From the NCBI GenBank assembly GCA_001466705.2, contig LATX02000186.1:434001-498000 (forward strand): DNA of 64,000 bases. Direction: 5' to 3'. The stretch is from Moniliophthora roreri. Lineage: Eukaryota; Basidiomycota; Agaricomycetes; Agaricales; Marasmiaceae. Within the stretch, counting starts at the first letter, position 1. Each line of letters starts with the position of its first letter. The notes below the pieces were generated by a model. The model searched no databases and was not told the origin of the DNA. It worked only from the letters and a program-made list of their open reading frames with translations. A program made the translations under genes and the position numbers. Shown piece after piece: positions 21,471 to 33,783 of the stretch.

Positions 21471-24400
21471 GTGGACGTCAGGACTCGTTCTAGAAAACTG
21501 GATGCCATCTATACCCGCTGTACCGACGGCACTTACTCCCTCATTAATACTACTGCCCCTGTTTTCATCCACGCTATACATTTTCCATCTCAGCATTTTA
21601 TTATCTCTGTCAGTCTACGCTTCCCTAATAGAAAATCTGTTTCCACTTACACATTGGTCGATTGTGGCACAACAAACTCATGCATCTCCGACAAATTCTC
21701 CCTCAGGCACGCAATCCCTCGCAGGCAGAGAGACGTTCCTAGCCCGATTACGGCCGTAGACAACCGCCCAATAGCATCTGGACTGATCACCCAAGATGTT
21801 ACTACCCAACTTTCCATTTCTTCCCACCTAGAACACATATCTCTCACGGTAGTGTCTGTCAACTACCCAATTATATTAGGCCTTGACTGGCTGTGGCATC
21901 ACAACCCAAGCATTGACTGGGCAGATTCATCTCTCACGTTCAAATGCTGTGATGTCATCTCTCCTATCACGGTATATGCAAAGGGCTTTGGTCCTCCATG
22001 CACTCCGAATCTCAGCACCATCAGAATATTGCACGTCGAAGGCCTTGGTCTCTCCGGTGCATCACCTAGTACCTGGATCACATCTAAATTTCCCAATATG
22101 ATCCCTAAGGTTGATTTACGAACCTTTCCACTATGCTCTGAGCCATGCACCATGTTCTTGTCCACTCTAGCGCAATTGAACCTGTCCAGCTTCTCAGTGC
22201 ATGACAAGTTTCCCGCTGTTACAGATTTCCTTACACCCCCAAACTTGTTGCCGAATGTCAAAATCATCAGCCAGTGCAAATTCAGACATATCACCAGGAA
22301 TGATCCGAATTCGGTACAGCTGCTCCGGTTCTTTGATAATACTACCCCAACATATATTAACTCCTATTCAACAAATCCTGAGCCCAATAGCACAACTCCG
22401 CAGGCTCCGCCGCCCAAGCCTCCCGATCAGGTCCCAGAAGACGATTACCTGAAATACGTACCAAACAAGTATACGGATTTTGCAGACACAGTCTTCAATC
22501 CTCAAGAATTTGAAAAGCTACCGGATCACCGACCATATGACATCGATATCGAGTTGGAGGAAGGGACCACACCTCCATTCGGACCCATGTATAAGCTCAC
22601 CCCTCAAGAACGAGAGGCAGTAGCTGAATACGTTCACACGAATCTCAAACGAGGACACATTAGACCATCTACCTCATCCGCCAGCGCCCCTGTACTATTC
22701 ACATGCAAAAAGACTGGTGAAATACGACTTTGTGTCAATTTCAGAGGTCTTAACTCCATCACCAAGAAGAACCGCTTTCCTCTTCTGCTGGTGGACAACC
22801 TCCTCGACTCAGTTCAAGGTTGCAAGATCTTCACTGTCATCGATCTGAAAAGTGCATACAGTCACCTGCGTATCGGAGAAGGTGACAAGTGGAGGACCGC
22901 CTTCGGAACCCATTTAGGACTTTTCAAACACCTCATCGTCCCTTACAGCCTTACGAATGCTCCCGCAGCATGGCAATCATTCATACAAGACGTTCTATGA
23001 GACATTCTTGGACTAGTATGTGTCGTGTACCTAGACGACATCCTCATATTCTCCAAAACCCAAGAAGAACACAATCAGCATGTCTGACTTGTTCTGGAAT
23101 GCCTGTGCAATGCTAATTTGTGTGCCAACACGAAGAAGTCGCTCAAGGCATCTCGATGAATCTGAAGAAACTCGACACCATTCTTTCTTGGCCACAACCA
23201 CAGAAGTTAAAGGACCTACAATCATTTCTAGGCTTTACAAACTTCTATCAAAGATTCATCCACAATTATTCATGCATCACTCTCCCGTTAACAGCTCTCA
23301 TGAAAAAGTCTACCACCTTTAACTTCTCAGATGAATGTCGAGACAGCTTTGAAGAGTTAAAATGCTGTTTTACCTCAGCCCCAGTACTTCGCCACTTCGA
23401 TCCCCATGCCCAATGCTATGTGTCCACAGATGGTTCAGACTTTGCCCTGTCAGGAATCATCCAACAAGCAGATGAGACCAGAGAATTGCACCTTGTATCA
23501 TTCTTCTCCTGCAAGTTCGCCCCTGCAGAAGTTAACTATGACATCCATGATAAAGAGCTTCTCGCGATCGTAGAAACCTTCCTTGAACACCGACACTGGC
23601 TCCTTGGCTCACCATTCTCCATATTAGTAATCTGCGACCATAAAAACCTAGTCTATTTCATGACTTCACGTCTGTTGAATAGACGACAGGCACGATGGGG
23701 AATGTTCCTCTCCAAATTCGACTTCAAACTAGATTGGGCCCCAGGGAAACTCAATATAGCCAACGCTGCATCACGCAGACCCGATTTCGTACCTCAAATG
23801 GGGGACGAACACCTTACAGCTCAACACCAGACTCTACTCAAAACTGGAAACATTGAGCACCTAATTTCCAAACAATTCGAAATCTCTCAAAGTTCGTCAG
23901 TCTCAGTAATGACCATGCTTTCTATCGACAACACGGAAGTTCTGGAACGTTTTAAACTGGCATTCAAAGAGGATAGCACCTGGAAAGAAGCAGTAACTGC
24001 TGGCAACTCCGATTTCACCACAACTCATGGCCTAGTGTTCCACAAGGGTTGACTCTATGTTCCCCCTTCACTACATTGGGAAATTCTTTTCTCATGACAC
24101 GACTCGCTGATTGGAGGACATCCAGGACGTTGACGAACAGAGAGACTTGTTTCCCGTGATTACTCATGGCCTGGAATGAACACATACATATGCAAATACA
24201 TCGAGGCATGCAATACTTGCCCTCAAACCAAGTCAGAGCACCACAAGCCATATGGTCTCTTGCATCCATTAGAGATTCCAGACTGACCATGGCAGCACAT
24301 AACCATGAACTTTATCACCAAACTCCCCATTTCCCAAACTCATGACTCTATATGGGTCGTTTGCGATTGCTTCACATGCGCCACACACTTTATTCCGTGT

Positions 24401-25546
24401 AACGAGAGCATCATGGCTTCCCAACTTGCGTGGACCTTCCTCGATCAAATTTTCCGACTCCATGGTCTTCCCACTTCCATTGTTTCCGACCGTGACAAGT
24501 TGTTCATATCAAAGTTTTGGCAAGAGCTCATGTCCCTTCTCCAAACAGACATCAGAACTTCGACCGCTTATCATCCTCAAACAGATGGACTCATGGAAAG
24601 ATCAAACCAAGTTTTAGAAATTTACCTCCAGTCATATTGTTCGTACCACCAAGACGACTGGGTCGATTATTTACCACTAGCCGAATTCTCATTCAACAAT
24701 CTTGAGAACACTTCCACGCAACAAACCCCTTTCTTCACAAACCTTGGCTATCACCCTACCTTCAAACCTCGAATCACAGAGCGGTCTAGCGTCCCAGCAG
24801 CCAAAGATCTCGCTGAACGACTAAAGATTATTCACGAAGAACTAAAAGCAAGCCTTCAGCATGCTCAGGAAGTACAAGTGCATTTTTACGACAAAAATAG
24901 GAAAACTGCACCAGAACTTCGCGAAGGGCAATTAGTTTGGCTCTTACATCGAAATATCAAGACAACACGTCCCTCTCAAAAGTTGGATCATCGCAAACTT
25001 GGTCCTTACCCCATCGAGAAGAGAATTCACAAAACCGACACGTACAGGCTCAAATTACCATCTTACCTATCCTGCTTGCACCCAGTTTTCCACGTTTCAC
25101 TACTGGAGCCCTACAAGGATCCTTCCGAATTTCACCCTCACTCTGACCCACTTCATATCCAATTGGACAAAACCTCCACGACAATCGAGAGTATCGAGGA
25201 CTCACGGAAAGTTGGTCAAACGTATGAGTACCTCATACACTTCCATGACACGGATCAATTGGAAAACTCATGGATTCCGCTCTCGGAGATTCCTTCAGAC
25301 ACAGACGAAATGATCGACAGGTTTCATCGAAGACATCCGCATGCCCCGTGTCTGAATGAATTATTACTTCCACAAAACAGAGACCCTGAAATACCCATGC
25401 CCGAAAACACGACAAAAGCACAGCTACCTAACGATGGTACAGCCGACAAGGCATCCCCAGCGAGACCACCATCACCGAAACTCATATTCACGAACCCTCG
25501 TGCACAGTATACACCTCTAGCAATGACAACCACACAGTCAGGTTGA
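21471..25546 (+). pseudogene. Gypsy-1 pol (PR-RT-RNase H-IN-chromodomain), decayed
   Basis: Domains in order: aspartic protease (LVDCGTTNSCIS, then IILGLDWLWHHNPSIDW); RT (KKTGEIRLCVNFRGLNSITK, VIDLKSAYSHLRI, and YLDDILIFSKTQEEH just after a TGA at 22,998); RNase H ([26 protein letters not shown]); integrase zinc motif (H-x3-H region to CNTCPQTKSEHH); catalytic core (VSDRDKLF, TAYHPQTDGLMERSNQ); and a tail ending in a chromodomain-like VGQTYEYLIHFHDTDQLENS. Stops at 22,998, 23,085, 24,050, 24,095, 24,131 and 24,284 are all TGA where Arg CGA is expected. About 20 residues carrying the YLG motif are deleted near 23,130 with a frame change. The first integrase catalytic Asp is Asn (AAC at 24,308). 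Confidence 0.9.
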
Positions 25547-25655
25547 GTATCAAAACCAATCGAACGCTTGGATCTGATCATCCCTGGACGTGAATAAATA
25601 GCGCTTCCTACCCACAGCAACATCCACTACACTATAAACTACTCTACCCGCAATT

Positions 25656-26265
25656 ATGCCAAAAATCTTCCTCCAATATCCTACCTCCTCTGAGGAGCAC
25701 TGCTTACTCTTCCCATTACCATTCAGGGAAACAGTGTTCCTCCACGGAAACGATCTCCCAATAATAATTTACTGAAGGGACCCATTCTTATGCTATGAAG
25801 AACTTTCTCACTACCTGCATAACATTCCCCCAATCATGACACTCGACAACGAAGAAATCTTCAGCATACCAGGCATCGAACACATGCTGTTACGATACCG
25901 AGGCTATCACACTTCCGTAGATCAACCGACATCAATCACCAGAGAACCATTCACTCCTGCCACATTCTTCTCATACTTCGAACACCTCTACGTTGATGAC
26001 AACAACCGCCTATGCGACAGATATACGAGGTTACCTATCGCAACAAAAGCCATTCATAACATTCCGAACCGCCTTTGAAAACCTTAAAGCAGAAGGTCTA
26101 TTAAATAATGTCGTCTCAACAAGCGAATGCATAAACCTAGTGGAACAAAGAACAGGCTTCTCATTTATTGATGAAATTCCATTCACATACCATCTGCTAT
26201 ATGGCGACGAACTTCCACTACCACACAAACTCGGCTTACTTGGTTTCGATTCCTGGACCGATTAA
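25656..26265 (+). pseudogene. Gypsy-1 extra ORF between integrase and 3' LTR
   Basis: After the integrase stop a further reading frame on the same strand starts at ATG 25,656 (MPKIFLQYPTSSEEHCLLFP). It is open apart from one stop at about 25,770, continues as MTLDNEEIFSIPGIEHMLLR and PFTPATFFSYFEHLYVDDNN, changes frame near 26,070 and ends FTYHLLYGDELPLPHKLGLL at 26,265, about 60 bp before the 3' LTR. It would give about 200 residues, acidic and aromatic, without signal peptide, membrane segment or zinc motif. It does not resemble an envelope protein. I do not recognise a family. Confidence 0.6.
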
Positions 26266-26327
26266 TTCCATACCTCTAATTGTTTCGTCTCTCGGTCTCA
26301 TTATACATTCAACCTAGGGGGGGGTGA

Positions 26328-26687
26328 TGTCACGATCCAGGCTCCATCTAATTACACATACAAAGCATGCAAGTATCATATCCCTAACTCCCTTCATCCT
26401 TTACTTATCCGCATTATCCGCATTATCCACACGCTTCCCGCTAATACTTATTTCACTCGTATTCACTCTATTTAGTACTCGTTTCACCCATATTTGATAT
26501 CTCAGATACAACGTTAGTATTTAAAGACCTTGTAAATACCTTATTCTTTAGTTGAATCAACTCTAATCTTTCCCTCTCTAATATTCTCCTCGGAAGCTCT
26601 TGCTTCTTCAGCACCTCGAACCCTCGTTCCTCGTCCTTAGTAGAGGTCCAGACTCTTTCCATCCCGTGGACCGGTCTGCTCCTCACA
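26328..26687 (+). repeat. Gypsy-1 3' LTR
   Basis: 360 bp, begins TGTCACGATC and ends CTCCTCACA, followed by the second TACCC target-site copy at 26,688-26,692. Confidence 0.92.
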
Positions 26688-26692
26688 TACCC

Positions 26693-28010
26693 TTAGTCAG
26701 AAGACAGGACATCCTTTAGCAATCGCATGCAGAGAATGAAGTTGGAGTGTAGCTGGTAAATATTTGAACTGTCAGATTGATGGAAAAGAAGACTTAACAA
26801 CTTACTTTGCAGAATATTTTGGAGATCCAGAGAATTAAAGTGAAGGCTGAGGGCTGGTATGCAGCCTTGAGACTCTCTATCCACAACCACATGGCCCTCA
26901 ATGACCTCAGCATGATGAATATTTGCATAGGTGGCCCCTTTCACAGAAATCCAGCATAAAGAAACTACAAGCTTTTGATCATGAGTTTGAGCCAGTTCAT
27001 CCATATAAAAATGCCAGTAATAATCAGTTGATGAGCTCCAGTTTGCCCACATTGAAGAGAGCTAGTCTGGGTCAACTTCTTCAAGCTACTTTGCAGCATG
27101 CCATGTCTCTGAGATAACATCTGAAACCTCAGGATAAAGCTGCATATGCTTTTGCACAAGAGGATTTCCCCAATCCTGTATACAAATGTTATTCAAGCCT
27201 ATGTAAGTGTATGAATTGTAAACTTACTAGTGTGATAAAATGGGCTGGATGATTCATAAAAAAATGGTTTTGCAATGAGGAGACATGATGTGTTGGTGAG
27301 AGCCTCAGGCAACATCCAAGCTGCTTTTGTAGTTTACACAGCTGAGAAAGGCTTGGGTCATTTGGGGTTCCACATTCACACATAACCCAAAGAATTGTTT
27401 TCAAATGGTCTTCTGAGAGCTGAAGTTGAGGTAAATTGCACAGGAGATTGAGCATGAACATCTAAATGTTTTAATTTATTTCAGAAGCAGTAGTGGGTGG
27501 TGGGAAAGAGACTTGCTGTTTTGGAACTGTGGGGCTGCCACTTCTCAGAACCATGTGATGACTCCAACATTTCTGCATCACAATCAACTTCATCATTAGA
27601 TTCCTGCTCTGTAGACAACACAGTGAGTTCTCCTTTGTGCAATAATAAAAGCAAACCTTACTGATAGCTTCAATTGTTAGTGTTAATAGATCAAGAACAG
27701 AATCATCTCTAGTACCATATGTATCCTCAAAGTTGAACATCAAGTAGCATTCAAGCAGCCTAATGTGATCCATTTGATGGTTGAGAGATTGGTAGTGTTG
27801 GATCTTGACTGTGAGGGGATCCTCACCTGCAGTGAGATAAATTGGCTGACCTGAGGTGTCGTGATACATTCCTGTGTTGCTATTGAGTGTTACATCTCTG
27901 AACACTGTATTCCCTTCAGATTTGTGCAGATCTTCAGTCACCTCCTCATCTGAACACTCTCTCAAGAGACTGGCCATGTCTTGCAGGACTGCTACACAAA
28001 CTGCATTGCT
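26693..28010 (-). pseudogene. Large transposase-like gene, 5' half (split by Gypsy-1)
   Basis: This is the upstream part of the gene continued at 17,060-19,855. The first long exon starts MASLLRECSDEEVTEDLHKS (27,977) and continues RDVTLNSNTGMYHDTSGQPI and QHYQSLNHQMDHIRLLECYL. After introns come HHAEVIEGHVVVDRESQGCI and LHFNSLDLQNILQSK, then SNIYQLHSNFILCMRLLKDV directly before Gypsy-1. A stop lies two codons before the insertion point. Promoter-side DNA between 28,010 and 28,478 is shared with the divergent small gene at 28,478. The N-terminal part has no motif I recognise, so membership rests on continuity with the 3' half. Confidence 0.5.
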
Positions 28011-28477
28011 CTGGGAAGATCAAGATGCTCTCTGAGGACTACTGGGTTCTAAGGGCATTGATGATAGATTGCTTTTTGCTCTCTGTGACTTGACAGCATT
28101 TTGGTGAGTATCTGAACTAAGATGCTGACTTCTAGATGTGCACAGAAGAATAATATCCTGTTTAGAATCTGCCTCCTCCAAACAGAGGATACACTATACA
28201 TAAGCATGATCCTCAACAACATTTGCCCAAACTGATAAGGGTGTCAACATGAATGCAGTGCTTATTAGGATGAAGCTACACACTTTTTTCAGCTGTAGAC
28301 ATGATAGAAAGAGTTCAAGAGGCTTATCAGATGAGATTTTGGCTGGCAGCACCCAATTTGTGTGAAATAGTTTTTGCAGTTGATCCATTGTCTGGCAGGA
28401 ACACCTGTTGTCCTTTCCAACCTCCATCACATTACTTTCCCCCATTCAATTCTTCTCTGCTTCTCCCTCAACTTATC

Positions 28478-28942
28478 ATGCCCTCTGCAGCTCAGCTTGA
28501 CTTTGGCCATGACCTTCTTTTAAGCTCTCTACCTCAAAGCTCTCCTCAACAGGAAAGAACTCTTCCAAGCACTAGCACTGGTACTAGCGCCAATGAAGAG
28601 GCATCCACAGGTGCTAGTGGTAGAGCAGCTAAGCTTACCAATCCTGCTGCACTTGCCATGCTCAATCAGGCTCTGGCTACAATGCCTGACTACTCCCAGT
28701 TTGGTGTTGGTGTGGGCAATCGACTCAGTCTCAATGCCAAGAACAAAGCATTGGTAATTGAGCTCAGTAAGGTAAGATCATTTTTTCTTTACCATGTAAA
28801 CACTCGATTCTGATGTTATCTTAAGCTTACTGACTAGTGTGAAGCCTCCATCTGGCAGTTTGCTGTCTCAATGGCTATGTTGCAGAAGCTCAACTTTCTT
28901 CAGCCTTCAGAAAACACATACACTATGTCTGATAACTTCATG
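28478..28942 (+). pseudogene. Small spliced gene, 5' exons (interrupted by the giant element)
   Basis: Exon 1 (ATG 28,478 to 28,771) starts MPSAAQLDFGHDLLLSSLPQ and is rich in Ser/Thr, then PAALAMLNQALATMPDYSQF. A GT-AG intron (28,772-28,836) leads in frame to WQFAVSMAMLQKLNFLQPSE and TMSDNFM, ending at a good donor (GTAAGT) at 28,943. No next exon follows: within about 20 bp the sequence passes into the repeat-rich end of the putative KDZ element. Exons of the kind expected next appear at 53,542 on the same strand. The gene is divergent from the transposase-like gene and may be its companion. Confidence 0.55.
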
Positions 28943-29039
28943 GTAAGTGTTATTATGCAATACACAGTGCCCTCTGCTGTTATGCACTCACAAAATTTTG
29001 AGGAATCCATGTAGAGGTATTGCAATGATGCAGGCTTAG

Positions 29040-30015
29040 AGCCTACAGAGCCATTGAAATAATGGGGATACAAGACCTTATCCAGAAGCCCATACATGAT
29101 AGAAGCTGCTGCACTGTTCCAATGTGATTGCTATCTATCCTCCATTGTAATGCTCTATACTCCCCATTCCACAGCCAGAAATATACCACTTGATCTACAT
29201 TCCAATGTGATTCCTTTCATGCACCATTTTAATATTGTCTAGTCTGAAATACCTGTAATATTTGGTGAAGCAGCATTGGAATAAACACTAAGCCTCCCTG
29301 TCAGTGAGCAAGCAGCTTCAGAGCAATATATGCAAATCACTTCCCACAGCTTTGTACTCTTGACTGAAATGAATCTTTCCAGGCTCATTCAGATACACTA
29401 AGTGTTATTGGAGGGCTGGAGTGTAATATGAGTAGGCAATGGAAGAACTGTGACCAGATGCATCTATTCTAATGTTATATCAGGCACAACAACATTAAAA
29501 TGACTGTACTGTCACCCATACACCCTGTGTTCATTGGAAGAGTATGACCATGGGAGGTAATTGGAATGAGGGGAACACGTAATGAGGCTTGTGACTACAG
29601 CAAGCTAATTCAATGCAAGGATTGGTAGAATAGCATTGTAATGGGCACACCATATCTATTAGAGTCTCCTTTTGTTATGTCAACTGTTTATTGGAATGGT
29701 AGCTTGAGGGAGAGCCATTGAAATGTGCAAAGAGTATCAAGTCTGAGAATTCTAATGTTATGTCCCAGAGAACAATATTGGAATGAACATACCATCAAGT
29801 TGCCAGGGCACCTCTCATTCCAATCCTACACTTGCTAGCTCCTTGGTACAATCCTGTCATTGAAAATGGTGAGTGCCAAATGACTGCCCTGCAAACAGCT
29901 TTCCAGAAAACAGCATCAATTGCACTGCATTGTCACTGTTCATTGGAATGAAGGACAGACATTGAAGTTCATTTCAATGGCACAGCACCATTGCTGTTCA
30001 TTTGAATGAAGAGAA
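29040..30015. repeat. Subterminal decamer array, left end
   Basis: About 15 exact or one-off copies of CATTGGAATG (or its complement CATTCCAATG) occur at spacings of roughly 30-100 bp, for example at 29,199, 29,275, 29,533, 29,691, 29,775, 29,817 and 29,941. The decamer is itself an inverted repeat, CATT-cc-AATG. No gene was recognised here. Confidence 0.75.
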
Positions 30016-30215
30016 AAAGATCAGTGGCCTTCAGTAATGCAATGACCAAGGGCAAAAACATAGTGCATGTTCAGTAACAGTCAATGTCAAGTTCAAGAAA
30101 ATATATATTTGTGTAATTAACTATCAGATATCACAAGGATCCTAGGAATATCAACAAAATATCACTACAGCATCAAGAAATATCAAGAAAACATGTTGAG
30201 AAACGAGTGGAATAT

Positions 30216-33200
30216 CTAAGAGTTTGATTTACAGCCCTTTTTGTTTCTGGTCCTCACAGAGCCTTCAGCCTCAGTTACTGACTTCATCATGCTTGCCAAA
30301 CTCTTTTGATTGGCACCTTTCTGTCTATTCTTTGCATTATTCTCACCTGTCTTCCTCTTGTCAACATGGAGCTGAGGCATGCAATTTGGTGCCATGCCCT
30401 TGGTCAAGTGAGCTGAATGTTTTGGTGCTAACACCAGCCAATCTGTGCTGCTCACTGTGTTGGTTGCAGTTGCAGTCTCAGTCTCAGTTCAAGCATGCTT
30501 TGTAACTGCACTGCTGACATTATTCATCTGGCTTTGCATTTCTTCTTCCCATTTGGTTGATTCTCCTTCTCAAGGTCAACAGGTGGTGTAGCAGGCATCG
30601 GAAGAGGATGGTAGAGGTGAGGGGAGATGTTGGCATCTTCAAGGTCAGCCAAAGGTAAACGATGGTCTGGTTGTGAGAGTCTGCTTTGTGAAGCCCATGA
30701 TGTAATCATGAAAGGGGAATGAGCATTGGAATTGTTCACTGGTGCTGAGGGTATTTGTGAATGGTCCATAGGGGTCATAATGGCATCTGTTGCTTACAAG
30801 TCAGTGGAGAAGTGATGTCATTTGGTTGTAGAGACTTGCACCAAAATGAATAGCATGTTCTTGCCATCCCATGTCTGCCTTCTGCAAAATCACAGTCAAA
30901 TTGGCAATTGATGGGGAATTGCTCTGCAAATGAGCAGCAGAAGTCTGAATTTGACTATTGGAAGGTGAAGAAGCATGAAGTTCAGCCTGGTCGACCTTGG
31001 AAACTGGCTGAGGAGATACTGGCTGCTGCTCCTGTAGAAGAATAATTGAGGTGGAAGATGACACAGGCAGAGAAGGTGGCTGTGCTCCAGCTGACTCAGG
31101 CCTTGTGGAAGTACTGGAAGGACTGGGTTCTGATGTTGCCACTATGGGCCACTGCTCAACAGTTTTTCTCAACACCCATCATGGATTTGGGATTCTTCTG
31201 GATTCAATTGTCTCCTTCGCTACATAGGTTGTTAGGAGCAGCAAGATATCAGGAATAGCAGTGTACTTACAGAAGACAGTGGACGACAAGCCCATAAACA
31301 GGCTATAAAGTTCATCTATCTGTTTTTTACCAGCATAGGCATGTAAGCTGATGTTCACTGCAGCATCTGGAATCACCAAGCTGATACTACAGAAACCTCA
31401 GTATCTGATAATATGACTCACAATTTGACATACCTTGTTACATCAAGCTCACCAGTGTCATGACCACCCCATGCAATGATAGTAATCCCACATTCAAGCA
31501 TCATTCTGAGTGTATTGGCTATTAGAGCCAAAGCTTTATCAAACTTAGCAAACATCCTATAAGCTAAATCAGTTACAGATTCATCATTTAACAGCAGTTC
31601 ATGTAAAACTTACAACAAATATGACTTGGCATCTCCTTTCCACTCGTTCTGCTTCAGGTAAGCATCTATCTCCAACCTATACTCATCCAAAGCTCACTTT
31701 CTAATGCCCTCTCACAGTGTTTCTGATTCTGTCTCAAACTTCACTTTGGAGAACTTGGACATCAGACCCATCTGCTGGTCCTTCAGCTTGGAAGCTGATG
31801 CCTCTCTATCCTTCAACAATGTCTCAAAGAAGGGCTTGATGAGGTCTGTGTAATGGTACTTCTGGTAGGCCTGGATGTCATTGAGTTTACATGGCACTGA
31901 CATGGTCACTTCAGCAACAGTCTTCATAATCTGTTTTGTCACCTCAGAGGACTTAGTCCTGCGCTTTTTGTTCCACCAGTTATAAGCAAAGTTGCTGAGC
32001 TTCTGTATTCATTGGTTAGTGATTGAGGCTTCAATATGGGTTGAATGAGACTCACATAATGAAGGAGCTCTTTGAATTGATTGTGATGTGCCTGCTCCAC
32101 TTCTTGCTTGTTTGATGGGAAGTTGTTGATTGGCCTGGGTTTGTAGTCACAATTTGGCTCAGGATCATGTTTGGGAGGGAGATCATAACCCCAAGAGTCA
32201 GTGAACAGAGCCACCATGTAGTCATAGTACAGGGTTGAATTCTGAAGGAACAGTGTTTCAGCCTCCTGACTGGCAACGGTCTTCCACTTCAAGAGCTGCC
32301 AAACAGTTTTGCGACTGCAAGGTCTCTTCTTTCCACTCTTTCTCCTCTCTGTCTGTTTCTGGACCTGCTTAGGTGGTGGAACCTCAACATCCTCTTCATC
32401 CAATGCATCCACTTCCTCATCACTACCTTTTATGGCTGTGATATCATCTCAAGTCAACTCAATCTCTAGTATGTTTTCTATTGGTAGGGGTGCATGCAAA
32501 GGCAACGGCTGCACCATGCTATCTTCTTCCTTAGTCATGTTCTCAAGATGACCTGTATATAGAATGGATGCATGACCATGTGAGGGTGAATGACTTGAAG
32601 GCTTGGGGAATAATGGACAAGAGGTTGGTAAGAGAGAATGCATATTGAGTGGCACAACATGCAAAGGAGACACAGAAAGAGTTGGCTGAGGTTCAGACTA
32701 CACCTGACCCATAGCCTGTGACTGAATAGTGGCAACAGGCTGCTTATCATTGGAATCCAATGAAGATGGCATAGTTGGCTGCACACTCAAAGCATTGATA
32801 GTGGCCATAATTGTGGAAAACCTGGATCCTGGAAATGAGAAGCCACCAATAGTGTATATAGGCTGCATTTGGATCAAAGGTTGAGCCTGGGAAGGGACCA
32901 GACCGGCTGGATAGCTGTATCTGCCAATCATCTGGACTTGGTGAACAGATGGGTGAGGATTAGAGAAGGGAGATGCTGTAGTTTGGGCAAGAGGCTGAGA
33001 ATGAGAGGGAGCAGTGTTTTGGTATAGCATAGCACCATTGGTGAGGTTGGAAGGCAAACATAGAGAGGGTGTCATATTTGGAGTTGCACCAGAGACTGAC
33101 TCTAGTGTGTTTTGGGACATGATGTGCACATTCTGCATATTTCCTCCAGCCATATTCACAGTAGCAGGATGGATCACAGGTTCTAATGGATTTTGCACAT

Positions 33201-33288
33201 TGGAGTATGCATGCTGAAGGCTATCCAAGCACACTCCTTTGTAGTTCTGGGTTTGCTGGGCTTGGAGCTCAACAACAGCACTCAACAT
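30216..33288 (-). CDS. Transposon cargo gene A, unknown function (multi-exon)
   Basis: Reading leftwards, the N-terminal part (33,288-32,450) is low in charge and rich in Gln, Pro, Ser and Asn, for example QTTASPFSNPHPSVHQVQMI. It is followed by an acidic-to-basic switch EEDVEVPPPKQVQKQ with RRKSGKKRPCSRKTVWQLLK, a possible nuclear localisation signal. A folded-looking region follows: EAETLFLQNSTLYYDYMVAL, FTDSWGYDLPPKHDP and QAYQKYHYTDLIKPFFETLL. Then come LRMMLECGITIIAWGGHDTG and HAYAGKKQIDELYSLFMGLS, a Ser/Pro-rich stretch, and a basic C-terminus with KRKTGENNAKNRQKGANQ. GT-AG introns separate these pieces. I recall similar Agaricomycete proteins found in many copies near transposons; function unknown. 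One or two in-frame stops (for example after MGQV at about 32,698) suggest damage. Confidence 0.5.
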
Positions 33289-33783
33289 GAGGAAGATACA
33301 TTGTAGGAAGGTAAGAATGGGGTTCTCAAGCCCATTGCAATGCCTTTTAGTTGGATTCTACTGACCACCTTACTCAGAAATTATTTGTATAATTGTGATG
33401 TGATTCATTGGCTTGGTGGATCTCAATGCAACCAAATGGGTATCTAAGGATGCCTGATTTGGAGTTCCTTGCATTGGTGATTGGCAACCTCAATGAGAAT
33501 TGAATTCATTCCAATGATTCCTTGTATTTTTTGGACATGTCTTTTAAATTTCTGGTTAATTGATATCCATCACTCTGACATGTTAAATGAGTTATTGAAT
33601 AGCATCAAATACAAGCTAGCATGCAATTAAGCTGCTTCAACATGCAGGTGACTACCAGGACATGTTGGAGAAGATCAGGAATGGCACAGAATGTCACAGG
33701 GCCTAGACTCAGAACCAGCAGTCATCGTCAGGTGGATGTGTTTATTTCAGGTGAAGGTTAGTTTTTACACCATACATATCTAT

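Larger units (their letters stand above)
19860..26687 (+). mobile_element. Gypsy-1: Ty3/Gypsy LTR retrotransposon, complete but inactivated
   Basis: Two 360-bp LTRs, TGTCA...CTCACA, flank a 6.1-kb body with gag, protease, reverse transcriptase, RNase H, integrase and a chromodomain-like tail, plus one extra ORF. The 5-bp target duplication TACCC lies at 19,855-19,859 and 26,688-26,692. A G-rich polypurine tract (AGGGGGGGGTGA) precedes the 3' LTR. The element lies inside the minus-strand transposase-like gene, in the opposite orientation. My hand alignment of the LTRs gives about 13 differences, all transitions. Confidence 0.92.

Noticed and set aside
23120..24052. Separate RNase H gene
   Set aside because: It is the continuation of the Gypsy-1 pol frame after a small deletion and a frame change, not an independent gene.
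25836..26265. Envelope gene in Gypsy-1
   Set aside because: The downstream ORF has no signal peptide, no membrane anchor and no fusion-like features.
29040..30015. CRISPR-like array from the regularly recurring decamer
   Set aside because: Spacing is irregular, copies occur in both orientations with mismatches, and the organism is a eukaryote.
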